From Burkholderiaceae bacterium (lineage in GTDB: Bacteria > Pseudomonadota > Gammaproteobacteria > Burkholderiales > Burkholderiaceae_C), in contig JAMLIT010000038.1 of the NCBI GenBank assembly GCA_023954035.1, positions 1 through 38,800 on the forward strand: a stretch of DNA of 38,800 bases. The letters run 5' to 3'. Below are positions 1 to 10,478 of this stretch, piece by piece (position 1 is the stretch's first letter; each line of letters opens with the position of its first letter). Position numbers and translations under genes: made by a program. Below the pieces are notes generated by a model. It made no database searches and was not told the origin of the DNA. It saw nothing but the letters and a program-made list of their open reading frames with translations.

Positions 1-270
<270 letters not shown>

Positions 271-307
271 GTGCTTGTTGGATCAATAAACTGAGACGGG
301 TGGCAAG

Positions 308-1432
308 ATGAAGCGAGTAGGGCTGGTTGGCTGGCGGGGCATGGTGGGCTCGGTGCTGATGCAACGCATGCGCGACGAGGGCGATTTCGCCCATATCGAA
401 CCGGTGTTCTTCACCACCTCGAACGTCGGTGGTGCAGCGCCCGAGTTCGGCAAGGCTGCGCCGGCGCTCAAGGACGCGCGCAGCGTGGATGAACTCAAGG
501 CGATGGACATCATCATCACCTGCCAGGGCGGCGACTACACCAATGACGTCTACCCGCGGCTGCGCGCCGCGGGCTGGCACGGCCACTGGGTCGACGCCGC
601 GTCGGCGCTGCGCATGAAGGACGACGCGGTGATCATCCTCGATCCGGTAAACATGGGTGTCATCAAGTCTGCCCTCGGAGACGGAGCCCGCAACTGGATC
701 GGCGGCAATTGCACCGTCTCGCTGATGCTGATGGCGCTCGGCGGGTTGTTCCAGAACGATCTGGTCGAGTGGGCCACCTCGATGACCTACCAGGCGGCGT
801 CGGGCGCCGGTGCGCAGAACATGCGCGAACTCATCAACCAGATGGGAACCCTGCACCGGGTTTCGGCCGATCTGCTCAACGACCCGGCCGCGGCCATTCT
901 CGACATCGACCGCCAGGTTGCCGCAACCATGCGTTCGGAGCAAATGCCTACCGATCACTTCGGCGTGCCGCTGGCCGGTTCGCTGATTCCCTGGATCGAC
1001 AAGGATCTGGGGGACGGCATGTCCAAGGAAGAATGGAAGGGAATGGCCGAGACCAACAAGATTCTGGGCATGGGCGAAGCCTTTGGCTCGGCTCCGGTTC
1101 CCGTCGATGGGTTCTGCGTGCGCGTGGGCGCCATGCGCTGCCACAGCCAGGCGCTGACCTTCAAATTGAAAAAGGACGTGCCCCTGGCCGACATCGAGGC
1201 CATGATTGCCGAGGACAACGCATGGGTGAAGGTGGTACCGAATACGCGTGAAGCCACGATACGGGATCTCACGCCCGTCGCCGTCACCGGAACCATGCAG
1301 ATTCCCGTGGGCCGCATCCGCAAGCTGGCCATGGGGCCGGACTACGTGGGTGCTTTCACCGTGGGCGACCAGTTGCTGTGGGGCGCGGCAGAGCCGCTGC
1401 GGCGCATGCTGCGCATCCTGCTGGAGGCCTGA
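308..1432 (+). CDS. asd: aspartate-semialdehyde dehydrogenase
   Basis: A 374-residue protein, the normal length for the proteobacterial enzyme. It reduces aspartyl phosphate to aspartate semialdehyde with NADPH, the branch point to lysine/diaminopimelate, threonine and methionine. The N-terminus has the dinucleotide-binding glycine pattern [11 protein letters not shown] (residues 5-15). The catalytic cysteine is Cys135 in GGNCTVSLM, and the SGAGAQNM stretch follows at about residues 163-170. The ATG at 308 is preceded by a purine-rich GAGACGGGTGG stretch and starts exactly at the conserved N-terminus. It is probably co-transcribed with leuB. Confidence 0.97.
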   Translation: MKRVGLVGWRGMVGSVLMQRMRDEGDFAHIEPVFFTTSNVGGAAPEFGKAAPALKDARSVDELKAMDIIITCQGGDYTNDVYPRLRAAGWHGHWVDAASALRMKDDAVIILDPVNMGVIKSALGDGARNWIGGNCTVSLMLMALGGLFQNDLVEWATSMTYQAASGAGAQNMRELINQMGTLHRVSADLLNDPAAAILDIDRQVAATMRSEQMPTDHFGVPLAGSLIPWIDKDLGDGMSKEEWKGMAETNKILGMGEAFGSAPVPVDGFCVRVGAMRCHSQALTFKLKKDVPLADIEAMIAEDNAWVKVVPNTREATIRDLTPVAVTGTMQIPVGRIRKLAMGPDYVGAFTVGDQLLWGAAEPLRRMLRILLEA

Positions 1433-1478
1433 AGGCCCTGCGGTCCGGCCAGCCACTCAGACGCACTTGGTTACGCTC

Positions 1479-1494
1479 GTTGTCGCAAGACAAC
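1479..1494 (+). terminator. small stem-loop between asd and fimV
   Basis: GTTGTC and GACAAC form a 6-bp stem closed by a GCAA tetraloop of the stable GNRA class. It lies 47 bases after the asd stop. No T-run follows, so it is at best a weak or factor-assisted terminator or an mRNA 3' end stabiliser. The rest of 1433-1627 holds only this hairpin and the fimV promoter. Confidence 0.3.
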
Positions 1495-1553
1495 AGCCAG
1501 GGGCAGCGCGAAGCCTTCGCGGTGCCTGCCTGAAGCTTCCCCATTCCCTTAGC

Positions 1554-1582
1554 TTGTCACTGCAAAACATTGCTGCTATGGT
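1554..1582 (+). promoter_or_regulatory. putative sigma-70 promoter of fimV
   Basis: TTGTCA (1554-1559, 5 of 6 matches to the -35 consensus) is followed after exactly 17 bases by TATGGT (1577-1582, 4 of 6 matches to the -10). The start point would be near 1589, about 39 bases before the fimV ATG. The patch is more AT-rich than its surroundings. It would also drive truA and the trp genes, which overlap in series downstream. Confidence 0.5.
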
Positions 1583-1627
1583 GCTTTTACACATTTTCTA
1601 ACGCCGGAGCGGAGCGGGCACCAGACC

Positions 1628-4342
1628 ATGAACAACGACAATCCGCGCGGCGACGCCACCTTTTCCCACCAGTCAATGGCAACCATGCACCGTTGGAAAT
1701 TCTCTGCGCTGGCGGCCGCCACGCTTGCGTCTGTCGCCTTGTACGCGCCAAACGCTCTCGCTCTCGCCTTGGGACCCATCACGGTGCAGTCGGCACTCGG
1801 AGAGCCCTTGCGCGCCGAAATCGATTTGCCGCGCATCACGCCGGCGGAAGCGGAATCACTCAAGGCCACCACCGCAAGCTCGGAAACTTTCCGCAGCCAG
1901 GGGCTGGAATACTCCAGCGCGGTGTCGCAACTGCGGATCGCGCTGCAGCGGTTGCCCGATGGACGCTCGGTCCTTCGCCTCACCAGCGACCGACCTGTGA
2001 ACGAACCGTTCGTCGATCTGGTCATCGATGCCACCTGGGCCACAGGCCGCATCACGCGCAGCTACACCATGCTGTTTGACCCGCCCGCGCTGCGCCGGCC
2101 CCCGCCCGCAGTCACGGCGGCGCCGCAAGTCAGCGCGCCCGCGCAGAGCCCCGCGAGGGCGTCGGCAGTGCCGCCACCCCGCCCCGCCGCCCCGGCCAGC
2201 CTTCCCCCACCGCTTGCCGCCGAATCGGCGGACAGCGTGAGCGTGAAGGCCGGCGATACCGCTGGTCGCATTGCCAACGCCCATCGACCGCGCGATATCT
2301 CCCTGGACCAGATGCTCGTCGCCCTGTTGCGTGCGAATCCGGACGCTTTCATCGATGGCAACGTCAACCGCCTCAAGGCCGGCGCCGTCCTGCAGCTGCC
2401 CGACGCCGCCCAGGCTGCGGCGACGCCCGCGAGCCAGGCGCGCCAGACCATTGCCGCGCAAAGCCGTGACTTCAACGCCTATCGCCGCAAGCTGGCGGGT
2501 GCGGCCAGCACTGCGCAGACCACGGCGGCCGGGCGCAGCGAGAGCGGCCGCGTGCAGGCGCAGGTGCAGGAGCAAACGCCGGCCAGCGTGTCGCCGGACA
2601 AACTGACGCTGTCCAAGGGCGCGGTCAAGGGCAGCAAGGCGACGCCCGAGGCCCTGGCCGCGCGCAAGCAGGCCAACGAGGCCTCCGCACGGGTGGAAGA
2701 ACTCTCCAAGAACATCAGCGAGTTGAACAAGCTCGCCGCTGCGGGCTCCGAAAGTGCGCCGTCGGGTGGCGCAGCTGGCGCCCCGGCGCCGGAAGGCGCT
2801 CCGTCGCCTGGCCCCGCCGTGACCGCCCCCGCTGCCGCGGTCCCACCGGCGGCGCCGGCCGCAGGGACCGAGCCTGCAACGACCTCCGCCCCAGCAACCA
2901 CAGACCTGCCTGCCCCGGCGGTCGCCGCCAGCGCTGCCGCCCCTGCGCAAGCAGCGAGCAGCCCCGCCCCCGCCGAGGCTGCGACCGCGCCAGCCATGGT
3001 CGCCTCCAGCGAGATGGTGCCGGCACCGGCAGCGGCACCCGCCTCGCAAGCCGACGCGGCCCCCCCCGCTCCCAGTGCTCCCGCACAAGAGCCCGGTTTT
3101 GTCGATGGCCTGCTGGAAGACCCTCTGGTTCCCGGAGCCATCCTCCTGCTGCTGTTGTTGCTTGGCTATGGTGGCTACCGCGTGGCGCAAAACCGGCGCT
3201 CGGCGGCCGGGGTGGACAGCTCCTTCCTCGAGAGCAAGCTGCAGCCCGATTCCTTCTTCGGCGCAAGCGGCGGTCAGCGGGTGGACACCGCTGGCAGCGA
3301 CAGTTCCACCGGGTCGTCGATGGCCTACTCCCCCAGCCAGCTCGATGCCGGAGGCGACGTCGACCCCGTCGCCGAGGCCGACGTCTACCTTGCCTACGGG
3401 CGCGATCTGCAGGCCGAAGAGATCCTGAAGGAAGCGATCCGCCACAACCCGGACCGGATTTCCGTGCATGCCAAGCTGGCAGAAATCTATGCCAAACGCC
3501 AGGACCGCAAGGCACTGGAGGTGGTGGCCAAAGACATTTACCGACTGACGAACGGTCAGGGCACGGACTGGAATCGGGTGTGCGAGCTGGGCCGAGAGCT
3601 CGATCCCGAGAACCGGTTCTACCAACCCGGTGGTCAAACGGTCGAAGAGCCGGAATTCACCCCGCCTAGCAGCTTTGCCAGCACCTACGGCGCCTCCGAG
3701 GGACCGCCGTCGCTGCCCTCCGAACTGGACCTGGATCTGGACCTGGACTTGCCCGACGACGCACTGACCGAAGCGCCTGCTCCTGCACAGGCTCCCGCGG
3801 CAGACGCTGGTGGGGCTACTGCGCCCGCTGCTGCAGGCAGCTTTGCCGCTGCCGCCACCGCAGCAGCGATGGCTGCAAGCGCCGAAGGCGAACCGCAGTC
3901 AGCACCGCCATCGTCGGCCCAAGAGCCCGCCTGGACCCCTCCGACCGGGCCGACTCCGTTGGCACAAGCGCCGGCAGCCCGTTCCGACGACCTCGATTTC
4001 CCCATGGACCTGCCTGCGCTTGACACCCAACCCCATGCCCTGGACTTGAGCCCGCCAGCGCCTTTCGTCCCATCGGATTCCGGGCTGATGGACTTTGACC
4101 TGGACCACTTGTCGCTGGACCTCAACGCCGCCGATGCGCCAGACGCATCGACGGAACGCGCACCAGCAGAAGCAACCCCCGAGGTGCCCGAGGATCCGCT
4201 GGCCACCAAGCTGGCCCTGGCCCATGAATTCAACGCTATTGGCGACAGTGATGGCGCCCGCACCCTGATTGAAGAAGTGATTGCCGAGTCCAGCGGTGAT
4301 CTCAAGGCCCGTGCGCAGCGCATGTTGAGTGAATTGAACTGA
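1628..4342 (+). CDS. fimV: FimV/TspA-family inner-membrane hub protein
   Basis: A 904-residue protein of the FimV family, which organises type IV pili and polar protein complexes at the cell pole. Parts in order: a signal sequence (hydrophobic stretch after MHRWKF, residues about 20-46); the conserved N-terminal FimV domain starting LGPITVQSALGEPLRAEI (about 49-155); a LysM-like peptidoglycan-binding domain (about 203-258); a long Ala/Pro-rich linker; one membrane helix VPGAILLLLLLLGYGGYRV (about 500-520); a cytoplasmic TPR region with AEADVYLAYGRDLQAEEIL (about 580-675); an acidic spacer with repeated LD units; and the C-terminal FimV domain (about 855-904). The ATG at 1628 has GGAG upstream; the ATG at 1685 would begin directly at the signal peptide and is a fair alternative. 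No pilus genes are adjacent. Confidence 0.93.
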   Translation: MNNDNPRGDATFSHQSMATMHRWKFSALAAATLASVALYAPNALALALGPITVQSALGEPLRAEIDLPRITPAEAESLKATTASSETFRSQGLEYSSAVSQLRIALQRLPDGRSVLRLTSDRPVNEPFVDLVIDATWATGRITRSYTMLFDPPALRRPPPAVTAAPQVSAPAQSPARASAVPPPRPAAPASLPPPLAAESADSVSVKAGDTAGRIANAHRPRDISLDQMLVALLRANPDAFIDGNVNRLKAGAVLQLPDAAQAAATPASQARQTIAAQSRDFNAYRRKLAGAASTAQTTAAGRSESGRVQAQVQEQTPASVSPDKLTLSKGAVKGSKATPEALAARKQANEASARVEELSKNISELNKLAAAGSESAPSGGAAGAPAPEGAPSPGPAVTAPAAAVPPAAPAAGTEPATTSAPATTDLPAPAVAASAAAPAQAASSPAPAEAATAPAMVASSEMVPAPAAAPASQADAAPPAPSAPAQEPGFVDGLLEDPLVPGAILLLLLLLGYGGYRVAQNRRSAAGVDSSFLESKLQPDSFFGASGGQRVDTAGSDSSTGSSMAYSPSQLDAGGDVDPVAEADVYLAYGRDLQAEEILKEAIRHNPDRISVHAKLAEIYAKRQDRKALEVVAKDIYRLTNGQGTDWNRVCELGRELDPENRFYQPGGQTVEEPEFTPPSSFASTYGASEGPPSLPSELDLDLDLDLPDDALTEAPAPAQAPAADAGGATAPAAAGSFAAAATAAAMAASAEGEPQSAPPSSAQEPAWTPPTGPTPLAQAPAARSDDLDFPMDLPALDTQPHALDLSPPAPFVPSDSGLMDFDLDHLSLDLNAADAPDASTERAPAEATPEVPEDPLATKLALAHEFNAIGDSDGARTLIEEVIAESSGDLKARAQRMLSELN

Positions 4343-5193
4343 ACGAGCCTGCCGTAAGCACCCACCGGGTCGCGCTCGGCCTGAGTTACGCCGGCCAGCG
4401 CTACAACGGCTGGCAAAGCCAGGCCTCGGGCAACACGGTTCAGGACCACCTGGAAACCGCCCTGGCACGCTTCGCTGCCACGGGCTGCGAACGCCTTACC
4501 ACGCTGTGCGCCGGCCGCACCGACGCCGGCGTGCACGGCGTGATGCAGGTGGTGCATTTCGACGCCCCGGTGCATCGCCCGGCCACCGCCTGGGTGCGCG
4601 GGACGAACCGCTTTCTTCCATCCGACATCGCCATTCAGTGGGCACAAAGCGTGCCCCAAAGCTTTCACGCGCGCGCCAGCGCCATCGCGCGCCGCTATGC
4701 CTACGTGCTGCTGCAGTCGCCCGTGCGCCCCAGCGTCGAGGCCGGGCGCGTGGGCTGGGTATTTCGACCGCTGGACGGCGCGGCCATGGCGGCGGCGGCG
4801 CGCATCCTGGAGGGCGAACACGACTTCAGTTCATTTCGCGCGGCCACCTGCCAGGCCCACTCGCCAGTCAAAACCCTGGCGCCAATCCATATCCTTCGCC
4901 GAGGCCTGCCAGCGTCTCGTGGCGGGGGCAGCGACAGCACAAGCTGCTATTGGCGCTTTGAGTTCGAAGCCAACGCCTTTCTGCACCACATGATCCGCAA
5001 CCTCATGGGCTGCCTGATTGCGGTCGGCCAGGGCAGCCAGCCGCCCGAATGGGTGGCCGAGGTGCTGGAGGCGCGTTCGCGCAAGGCGGCGGCGCCCACG
5101 TTTGCGCCCGACGGGCTGTATTTTCTGGGACCGGTGTACGCGGATTCGTGGGGCCTGCCCGCGCGAACCGCTGCGTATGATTGGTTGCCATGA
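4339..5193 (+). CDS. truA: tRNA pseudouridine(38-40) synthase TruA
   Basis: TruA converts uridines 38-40 of the tRNA anticodon arm to pseudouridine. The frame carries the family N-terminus LSYAGQRYNGWQSQ and the catalytic motif CAGRTDAGVHG, whose Asp is the nucleophile, plus the later NAFLHHMIRNLMG motif. No ATG, GTG or TTG precedes the conserved N-terminus; the first in-frame ATG (4531) lies beyond the catalytic Asp and cannot be the start. The frame opens after a stop at 4330, leaving CTG at 4339 or ATT at 4333. I prefer CTG 4339: it overlaps the fimV stop as CTGA, allows translational coupling and gives 284 residues, close to family length. The product is certain, the exact start is not. 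Confidence 0.9.
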   Translation: MNEPAVSTHRVALGLSYAGQRYNGWQSQASGNTVQDHLETALARFAATGCERLTTLCAGRTDAGVHGVMQVVHFDAPVHRPATAWVRGTNRFLPSDIAIQWAQSVPQSFHARASAIARRYAYVLLQSPVRPSVEAGRVGWVFRPLDGAAMAAAARILEGEHDFSSFRAATCQAHSPVKTLAPIHILRRGLPASRGGGSDSTSCYWRFEFEANAFLHHMIRNLMGCLIAVGQGSQPPEWVAEVLEARSRKAAAPTFAPDGLYFLGPVYADSWGLPARTAAYDWLP

Positions 5194-5919
5194 CTGGTCC
5201 CCAACCGCCTGCCCTTTGCCCCGCCCGAACGCGCATCAAGATTTGCGGGCTGACGCGCGAGGCGGATGTAGACGCCGCCGTGGCCGCCGGGGCCGACGCC
5301 ATCGGTTTTGTTATGTACGCGCCCAGTCCGCGCGCCGTGACGCCTGAACGCGCGGCAGAACTCGCGGCGCGCTTGCCACCCTTCGTCACGCCAGTGCTGC
5401 TTTTCGTCAACGAGACGGCTGCTCATGTGATCGCTGCCAGCGCTTATGTACCAAGCGCTGCGCTGCAATTTCATGGAGACGAGACGCCCGGGGAGTGCTG
5501 GGCAGCCAGCGGCCAAGGCATGCGTTCCTGGACGCGCGCAGCGCGCATTCCCCTGGGCGAGGCGGGGGCGCACTTCCCGCTCGTAGAATACGCCCAGCGA
5601 TTCTCCCGCGCCCAAGCCATCTTGCTCGACGCCCATGTCGACGCGTTTGGCGGAGGCGGTAAGGCATTCAATTGGTCACTTCTTCCTCCAAGCGTCAACG
5701 CTCACCTCGTCTTGAGTGGTGGACTCTCGCCTGCAAACGTGGGCGATGGCATCTTGGCGCTGCGGCCGCGCTGCAAAACGCTCGCGGTTGACGTCAGCTC
5801 CGGCGTCGAATGCGATGCTCCTGAGGGGGGAACCCACAAGGGCATCAAGGACGCCGACAAGATCCATCGTTTCGTTGCCGCCGTTCGCGCGGCCGACGAA
5901 CTCCGTGACAGGAACACCC

Positions 5920-5927
<8 letters not shown>
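5190..5927 (+). CDS. trpF: phosphoribosylanthranilate isomerase
   Basis: A 245-residue (beta/alpha)8 barrel enzyme that isomerises phosphoribosylanthranilate in tryptophan synthesis. It has the family's opening [10 protein letters not shown] with the catalytic Cys, the [11 protein letters not shown] segment, LQFHGDE, LLDAH with the catalytic Asp, LSGGL and the phosphate-binding VDVSSGVE. The ATG at 5190 overlaps the truA stop as ATGA, so translation is probably coupled; a TTG at 5181 is possible but less likely. Its 3' end overlaps trpB by 8 bases. Confidence 0.96.
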
Positions 5928-7181
<1,254 letters not shown>

Positions 7182-7185
<4 letters not shown>

Positions 7186-7991
7186 GCCGGATCGCCAACA
7201 CCTTCGAGCAGCTCGCCGCGCGTGGCCGCAAGGCGCTGATTCCCTACGTCACCGCCGGCTTTCCCTTTGCCGACATCACGCCGGCGCTGATGCACGGCAT
7301 GGTCAGCGCGGGCGCCGACGTGATCGAGCTGGGCGTTCCCTTTTCGGATCCCATGGCCGATGGCCCGGTCATTCAGAAAGCGGGCGAGAAGGCGCTGGCG
7401 CTGGGGGTAGGCCTCAAGCAGGTCCTGGGCCATGTGCGCGAGTTCCGCAAAGACAACCAGACCACGCCGGTGGTGCTGATGGGCTACGCCAACCCAATCG
7501 AGCGCTACGACCAGGTCCACGGCGCCAGCGCTTTCGTGCGCGATGCGGGCGCGGCCGGCGTCGACGGCGTGCTCATCGTCGACTACCCGCCGGAAGAATG
7601 CAAAGCATTTGCCGCCGAGCTGCGCGCCCACGGCATGGACCTCATTTTCCTGCTGGCCCCGACCAGCAGCGACGAACGCATGGCGCAAGTGGCGCAGGTG
7701 GCCAGCGGCTACGTGTATTACGTCTCGCTCAAGGGCGTGACCGGCTCGGGCGCGCTCGATACTGCGGCCGTGGAGGCCATGCTGCCGCGCATCCGCAAGC
7801 ACGTTCGCATTCCAGTGGGCGTGGGCTTTGGCATTCGCGACGCTGCCACAGCACAGGCCATCAGCAAGGTGGCCGACGCAGTCGTGATTGGCAGCCGTAT
7901 CCTTCAGTTGCTCGACGGCCAGCCGCATGAAAAAGTCGTGCCGGTGGCCGTCGATTTCGTGCGCGGGATTCGCAAGGCGCTGGACGGATAA
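7182..7991 (+). CDS. trpA: tryptophan synthase alpha chain
   Basis: A 269-residue (beta/alpha)8 barrel that cleaves indole-3-glycerol phosphate and channels indole to TrpB. The catalytic pair is visible as Glu49 and Asp60 in [16 protein letters not shown], and the phosphate-binding GFGIRD is near residue 213. It starts at the ATG overlapping the trpB stop. It ends the tightly coupled truA-trpFBA run; a GC-rich repeat follows before accD. Confidence 0.98.
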
Positions 7992-7999
7992 TAAGCGGC

Positions 8000-8112
8000 A
8001 ACCCCCTGAGCGGCTGCGCCGCTTCCCCCTTCTCTTGCAGCGCGGCGCGCTGCGGAAGGGGGACGCCACCGGCGCGGCGGGGCGGCCCTTGCGCGGTGGC
8101 CCTGGCGCAAGG
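8000..8112 (+). repeat. GC-rich intergenic repeat, copy 1
   Basis: This stretch between trpA and accD contains no gene. It begins CCCCCTGAGCGGCTGCGCC and reads on through GGACGCCACCGG and GGCCCTTGCGCGGTGGCCC. The inverse complement resembles 18533-18628 block by block: GCCACCG, GGCGTCCCC, GGGGAAGC and CAGGGGGT occur in the same order. It can fold strongly: CCCCCTTC (8026-8033) pairs with GAAGGGGG (8054-8061), enclosing a perfect GCAGCGCG/CGCGCTGC palindrome (8037-8053). It could weaken read-through from trpA into accD. I recall similar elements in Comamonadaceae but cannot verify this here. Confidence 0.55.
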
Positions 8113-8176
8113 CAGGCCCTCAAATAGGCCGCGGGCGTTACTGCGCAGCGCGGCACTTTTTTACAAAGGCAAACTT

Positions 8177-9049
8177 ATGTCCTGGCTAGAAAAACTCCTC
8201 CCCGCCAAGATTCAGCAAACGGACCCCAACGTGCGTCGGCAAATGCCGGAAGGGCTGTGGGTCAAATGTCCGAGTTGCGAGGCCGTGCTCTACAAGACCG
8301 ATCTGGAGCAGAACCAGAACGTCTGCCCGCAGTGCGGCCACCACCATCGCATCGGCGCGCGGGCGCGGCTTGATGCCTTCCTGGACCCGGAAGGGCGCTA
8401 CGAGATCGGGCAGGAAGTCCTGCCGGTCGACGCGCTCAAGTTCAAGGACAGCCGAAAATACCCCGAGCGCCTGAAAGAGGCGCTGGAGAATACCGGCGAG
8501 ACCGATGCGCTCATCGTCATGGGGGGCGCGGTCAAAAGCATCAGCGTCGTCGTCGCCTGCTTCGAATTCGATTTCATGGGCGGCTCCATGGGCAGCGTGG
8601 TGGGTGAGCGTTTCGTTCGCGGCGTGGAGACCGCCATCGAACAAAAAGTGCCCTTCATCTGCTTTACCGCCACAGGCGGCGCGCGCATGCAGGAAGGGCT
8701 GCTTTCGCTCATGCAGATGGCCAAGACCAACGCGGCGCTAACCCGTCTGGCAAAGAAAAAACTTCCCTATATCAGCGTTCTGACCGACCCGACCATGGGC
8801 GGCGTGAGCGCCGGTTTCGCCTTCCTTGGCGACCTCGTCATTGCAGAGCCCAAAGCACTGATTGGCTTTGCCGGGCCGCGGGTGATCGAGTCGACCGTTC
8901 GCGTCACCCTTCCCGAGGGATTTCAGCGCGCCGAGTTCCTGATGCAAAAAGGCGCGGTGGACCTGATCAGCGACCGGCGCGAACTGCGCAACACCATTGC
9001 ACAGAGCCTGGCCATTCTGCAGCGCCTGCCGGCCGATGCCGTAGCCTGA
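8177..9049 (+). CDS. accD: acetyl-CoA carboxylase carboxyltransferase subunit beta
   Basis: A 290-residue protein. AccD and AccA form the carboxyltransferase that moves the carboxyl group from biotin to acetyl-CoA, the first step of fatty-acid synthesis. The N-terminal zinc ribbon is complete (Cys31, Cys34, Cys50, Cys53), followed by the crotonase-fold carboxyltransferase domain with [12 protein letters not shown] and a GFAGPRVIE segment. The frame is open upstream, but the conserved MSWLEKLLP start is the ATG at 8177, with AAAGG nearby. It follows trpA as in many proteobacteria; folC, often next, is not here. Confidence 0.97.
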   Translation: MSWLEKLLPAKIQQTDPNVRRQMPEGLWVKCPSCEAVLYKTDLEQNQNVCPQCGHHHRIGARARLDAFLDPEGRYEIGQEVLPVDALKFKDSRKYPERLKEALENTGETDALIVMGGAVKSISVVVACFEFDFMGGSMGSVVGERFVRGVETAIEQKVPFICFTATGGARMQEGLLSLMQMAKTNAALTRLAKKKLPYISVLTDPTMGGVSAGFAFLGDLVIAEPKALIGFAGPRVIESTVRVTLPEGFQRAEFLMQKGAVDLISDRRELRNTIAQSLAILQRLPADAVA

Positions 9050-9067
9050 GGCGATTTGCTACAACTT

Positions 9068-9113
9068 CAATAGCTAATATCGCCTATAGATAGAGCGCTA
9101 GAGCCGGTTTTTA
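9068..9113 (-). repeat. palindromic intergenic repeat, copy A
   Basis: It lies between the convergent accD and yggT-like genes. Read on the minus strand it has the family order: GGCTCTAGCGCT, a short spacer, then TTAGCTATTG. It is a diverged member of the six-copy family whose best copies read GGCTCnAGCGCTTAT ... TAAGCGC ... AGCTAT. Confidence 0.55.
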
Positions 9114-9122
9114 CTGAAAGTC

Positions 9123-9671
9123 TCAACGCCACAGCGACAGCTGAAGATTGCCCAGCACCATCAGCAGCACCTGCAGCACGACCAGCATCACCAGGGGCGA
9201 CAAGTCCACGCCGCCCAGCGGCGGCAGCAGGCGCCGAACCGGTCGCAGAATCGGCGCGGCGAGGCGGTCAATGACGTCGGTCATCTGCGAACGCGACTGC
9301 ATCCAGGACATCACTGCATGGACGATGAGCAGACCCATGGTGGCGCTGATGGCCACGCGCAGCAGTCCAAAGAACGCCATCCACGGCAGCCAGGCCCAAC
9401 CCGCGGCGGCGCCCAGAAGCATCCACAAGATCAGGTATTGCACCAGTTGCACCAGCAGGCCGGCCACCAGGCTGGCCCAATCGAATGTGCGCGTCGGCGC
9501 AAGGGCACGGCGCAGCGGCAGAATCAGCCAATCGGTCAAGGCAAACACCAGCTTGCCGACCGGGTTGCCGAACGGCACGCGCTGCCACTGCATGTACCAG
9601 CGCAGCAGGCAGGCGCCCGTCAGCAGGCCACCGGCGACGTCGAGCAAGAAGGAAACAATCTGGTAGAGCAT
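9123..9671 (-). CDS. YggT-family membrane protein
   Basis: A 182-residue, strongly hydrophobic protein with two YGGT repeats: NPVGKLVFALTDWLILPLRR near residues 35-54 and a second one around DRLAAPILRPVRRLLPP (about 134-150), each beside membrane helices. The family is widespread; in some bacteria it is linked to cell-division or osmotic functions, and no enzymatic role is established. The frame is open further upstream, but homology and the first hydrophobic helix begin at MLYQIVSFLLD, the ATG at 9671. The divergent LON-domain gene starts about 45 bases away, so the two probably share a control region. Confidence 0.85.
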   Translation of the reverse strand: MLYQIVSFLLDVAGGLLTGACLLRWYMQWQRVPFGNPVGKLVFALTDWLILPLRRALAPTRTFDWASLVAGLLVQLVQYLILWMLLGAAAGWAWLPWMAFFGLLRVAISATMGLLIVHAVMSWMQSRSQMTDVIDRLAAPILRPVRRLLPPLGGVDLSPLVMLVVLQVLLMVLGNLQLSLWR

Positions 9672-9716
9672 GTGCGCGGGCAGGTGGGTGTCTGGCGTAG
9701 GATGATAGCCACCCCG

Positions 9717-10355
9717 ATGACCGCCCCCCTCTCGCTCACCTCCCTGCCCTTGTTTCCGTTGGAAACCGTGCTTTATCCCGGCGGCACGCTCGCGCTGCGC
9801 GTCTTCGAGGTGCGCTACCTGACCATGGTGCGCAAATGCCACGAGGCTGGGGCCCCCTTCGGCGTCGTCTGCCTGCAAGCGGGGTCGGAGGTCCGCCGCG
9901 CCGGCGCCCCAACCGAACAGCTCAGCGCGGTCGGCACCCTGGCCCATGTGCAAACGCTAGAGGCGCCGCAGGCCGGCCTGCTGCTGGCACGCTGCCACGG
10001 CAGCCAGCGCTTTCGCGTCAAGCGCCAGACGCAGTTGCCCCATGGCCTGTGGATTGCCGACGTGGAGCAGATTCCCGACGACCTGAGCACCCCCGTGCCA
10101 GCACACCTGGCCCGAACCGCCCGGCTGCTGGCGCCCGTGCTCGCTTCGCTGCACGAGCGCCAGGGTGCTGCGGCCGGCGAACCCGCCAGTGCGGAGCAAC
10201 TGGCCGACAGCGGCTGGGTCGCCAACCGCTGGTGCGAGCTGCTGCCCATGCCCAGCGACCTCAAGCAGCGCATGATGGAATTGGAGAGCCCCCTGGTGCG
10301 CCTCGAACTGGTCGCCGACATGCTGACGAGCACGGGCATCGCGCCTGGCGCGTAA
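9717..10355 (+). CDS. LON N-terminal substrate-binding domain protein
   Basis: A 212-residue protein made of a stand-alone Lon N-terminal domain (LON/PUA-like), without the AAA+ ATPase or protease domains. The family hallmark LPLFPLETVLYPGGTLALRVFE is cut short here to its core LPLFPLETVLYPGG, near the N-terminus; FGVVC and a basic-acidic C-terminal helix follow. Such proteins are thought to bind peptides or unfolded protein; the role is unknown. Two ATGs are possible, 9702 (MIATPMTAPLS) and 9717 (MTAPLS); I take 9717, which has GGATGA upstream. lysS follows after 123 bases. Confidence 0.85.
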   Translation: MTAPLSLTSLPLFPLETVLYPGGTLALRVFEVRYLTMVRKCHEAGAPFGVVCLQAGSEVRRAGAPTEQLSAVGTLAHVQTLEAPQAGLLLARCHGSQRFRVKRQTQLPHGLWIADVEQIPDDLSTPVPAHLARTARLLAPVLASLHERQGAAAGEPASAEQLADSGWVANRWCELLPMPSDLKQRMMELESPLVRLELVADMLTSTGIAPGA

Positions 10356-10408
10356 GGCTGCGCGCCCTCGCCAGGCTGCAGCCTGCGGGGCACGCGCCCC
10401 GGCAAACC

Positions 10409-10414
10409 TAAAAT
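10409..10414 (+). promoter_or_regulatory. putative -10 element of lysS
   Basis: TAAAAT stands in a small AT-rich patch inside GC-rich sequence, 65 bases before the lysS ATG. No convincing -35 lies 16-18 bases upstream; a CGGGGC/GCCCCG hairpin (10386-10401) sits there instead. Confidence 0.35.
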
Positions 10415-10478
10415 GTCGGGTTTGGCGCACGCGCCACGGCCCCGCCTGCAGCCCAGCTGCCCATCACCTGCGCACTCC

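Noticed and set aside
1856-3637. A 593-codon open frame on the minus strand opposite fimV, and other long antisense frames (opposite trpB, lysS, pfk, fabD)
   Set aside because: They are by-products of high GC in the third codon position; the proteins are Arg/Gly/His-rich without known motifs, while the opposite strand codes for clear families.
5716-5919. Upstream extension of the trpB frame
   Set aside because: It overlaps trpF and carries no homology; the conserved TrpB start is at 5920.
10386-10401. Hairpin CGGGGC-ACGC-GCCCCG before lysS, similar to the stem of the CRISPR repeat
   Set aside because: Only the GC-rich stem resembles it; the flanks GTTTTCC and ATTGAAGC are absent, so it is not a stray repeat.
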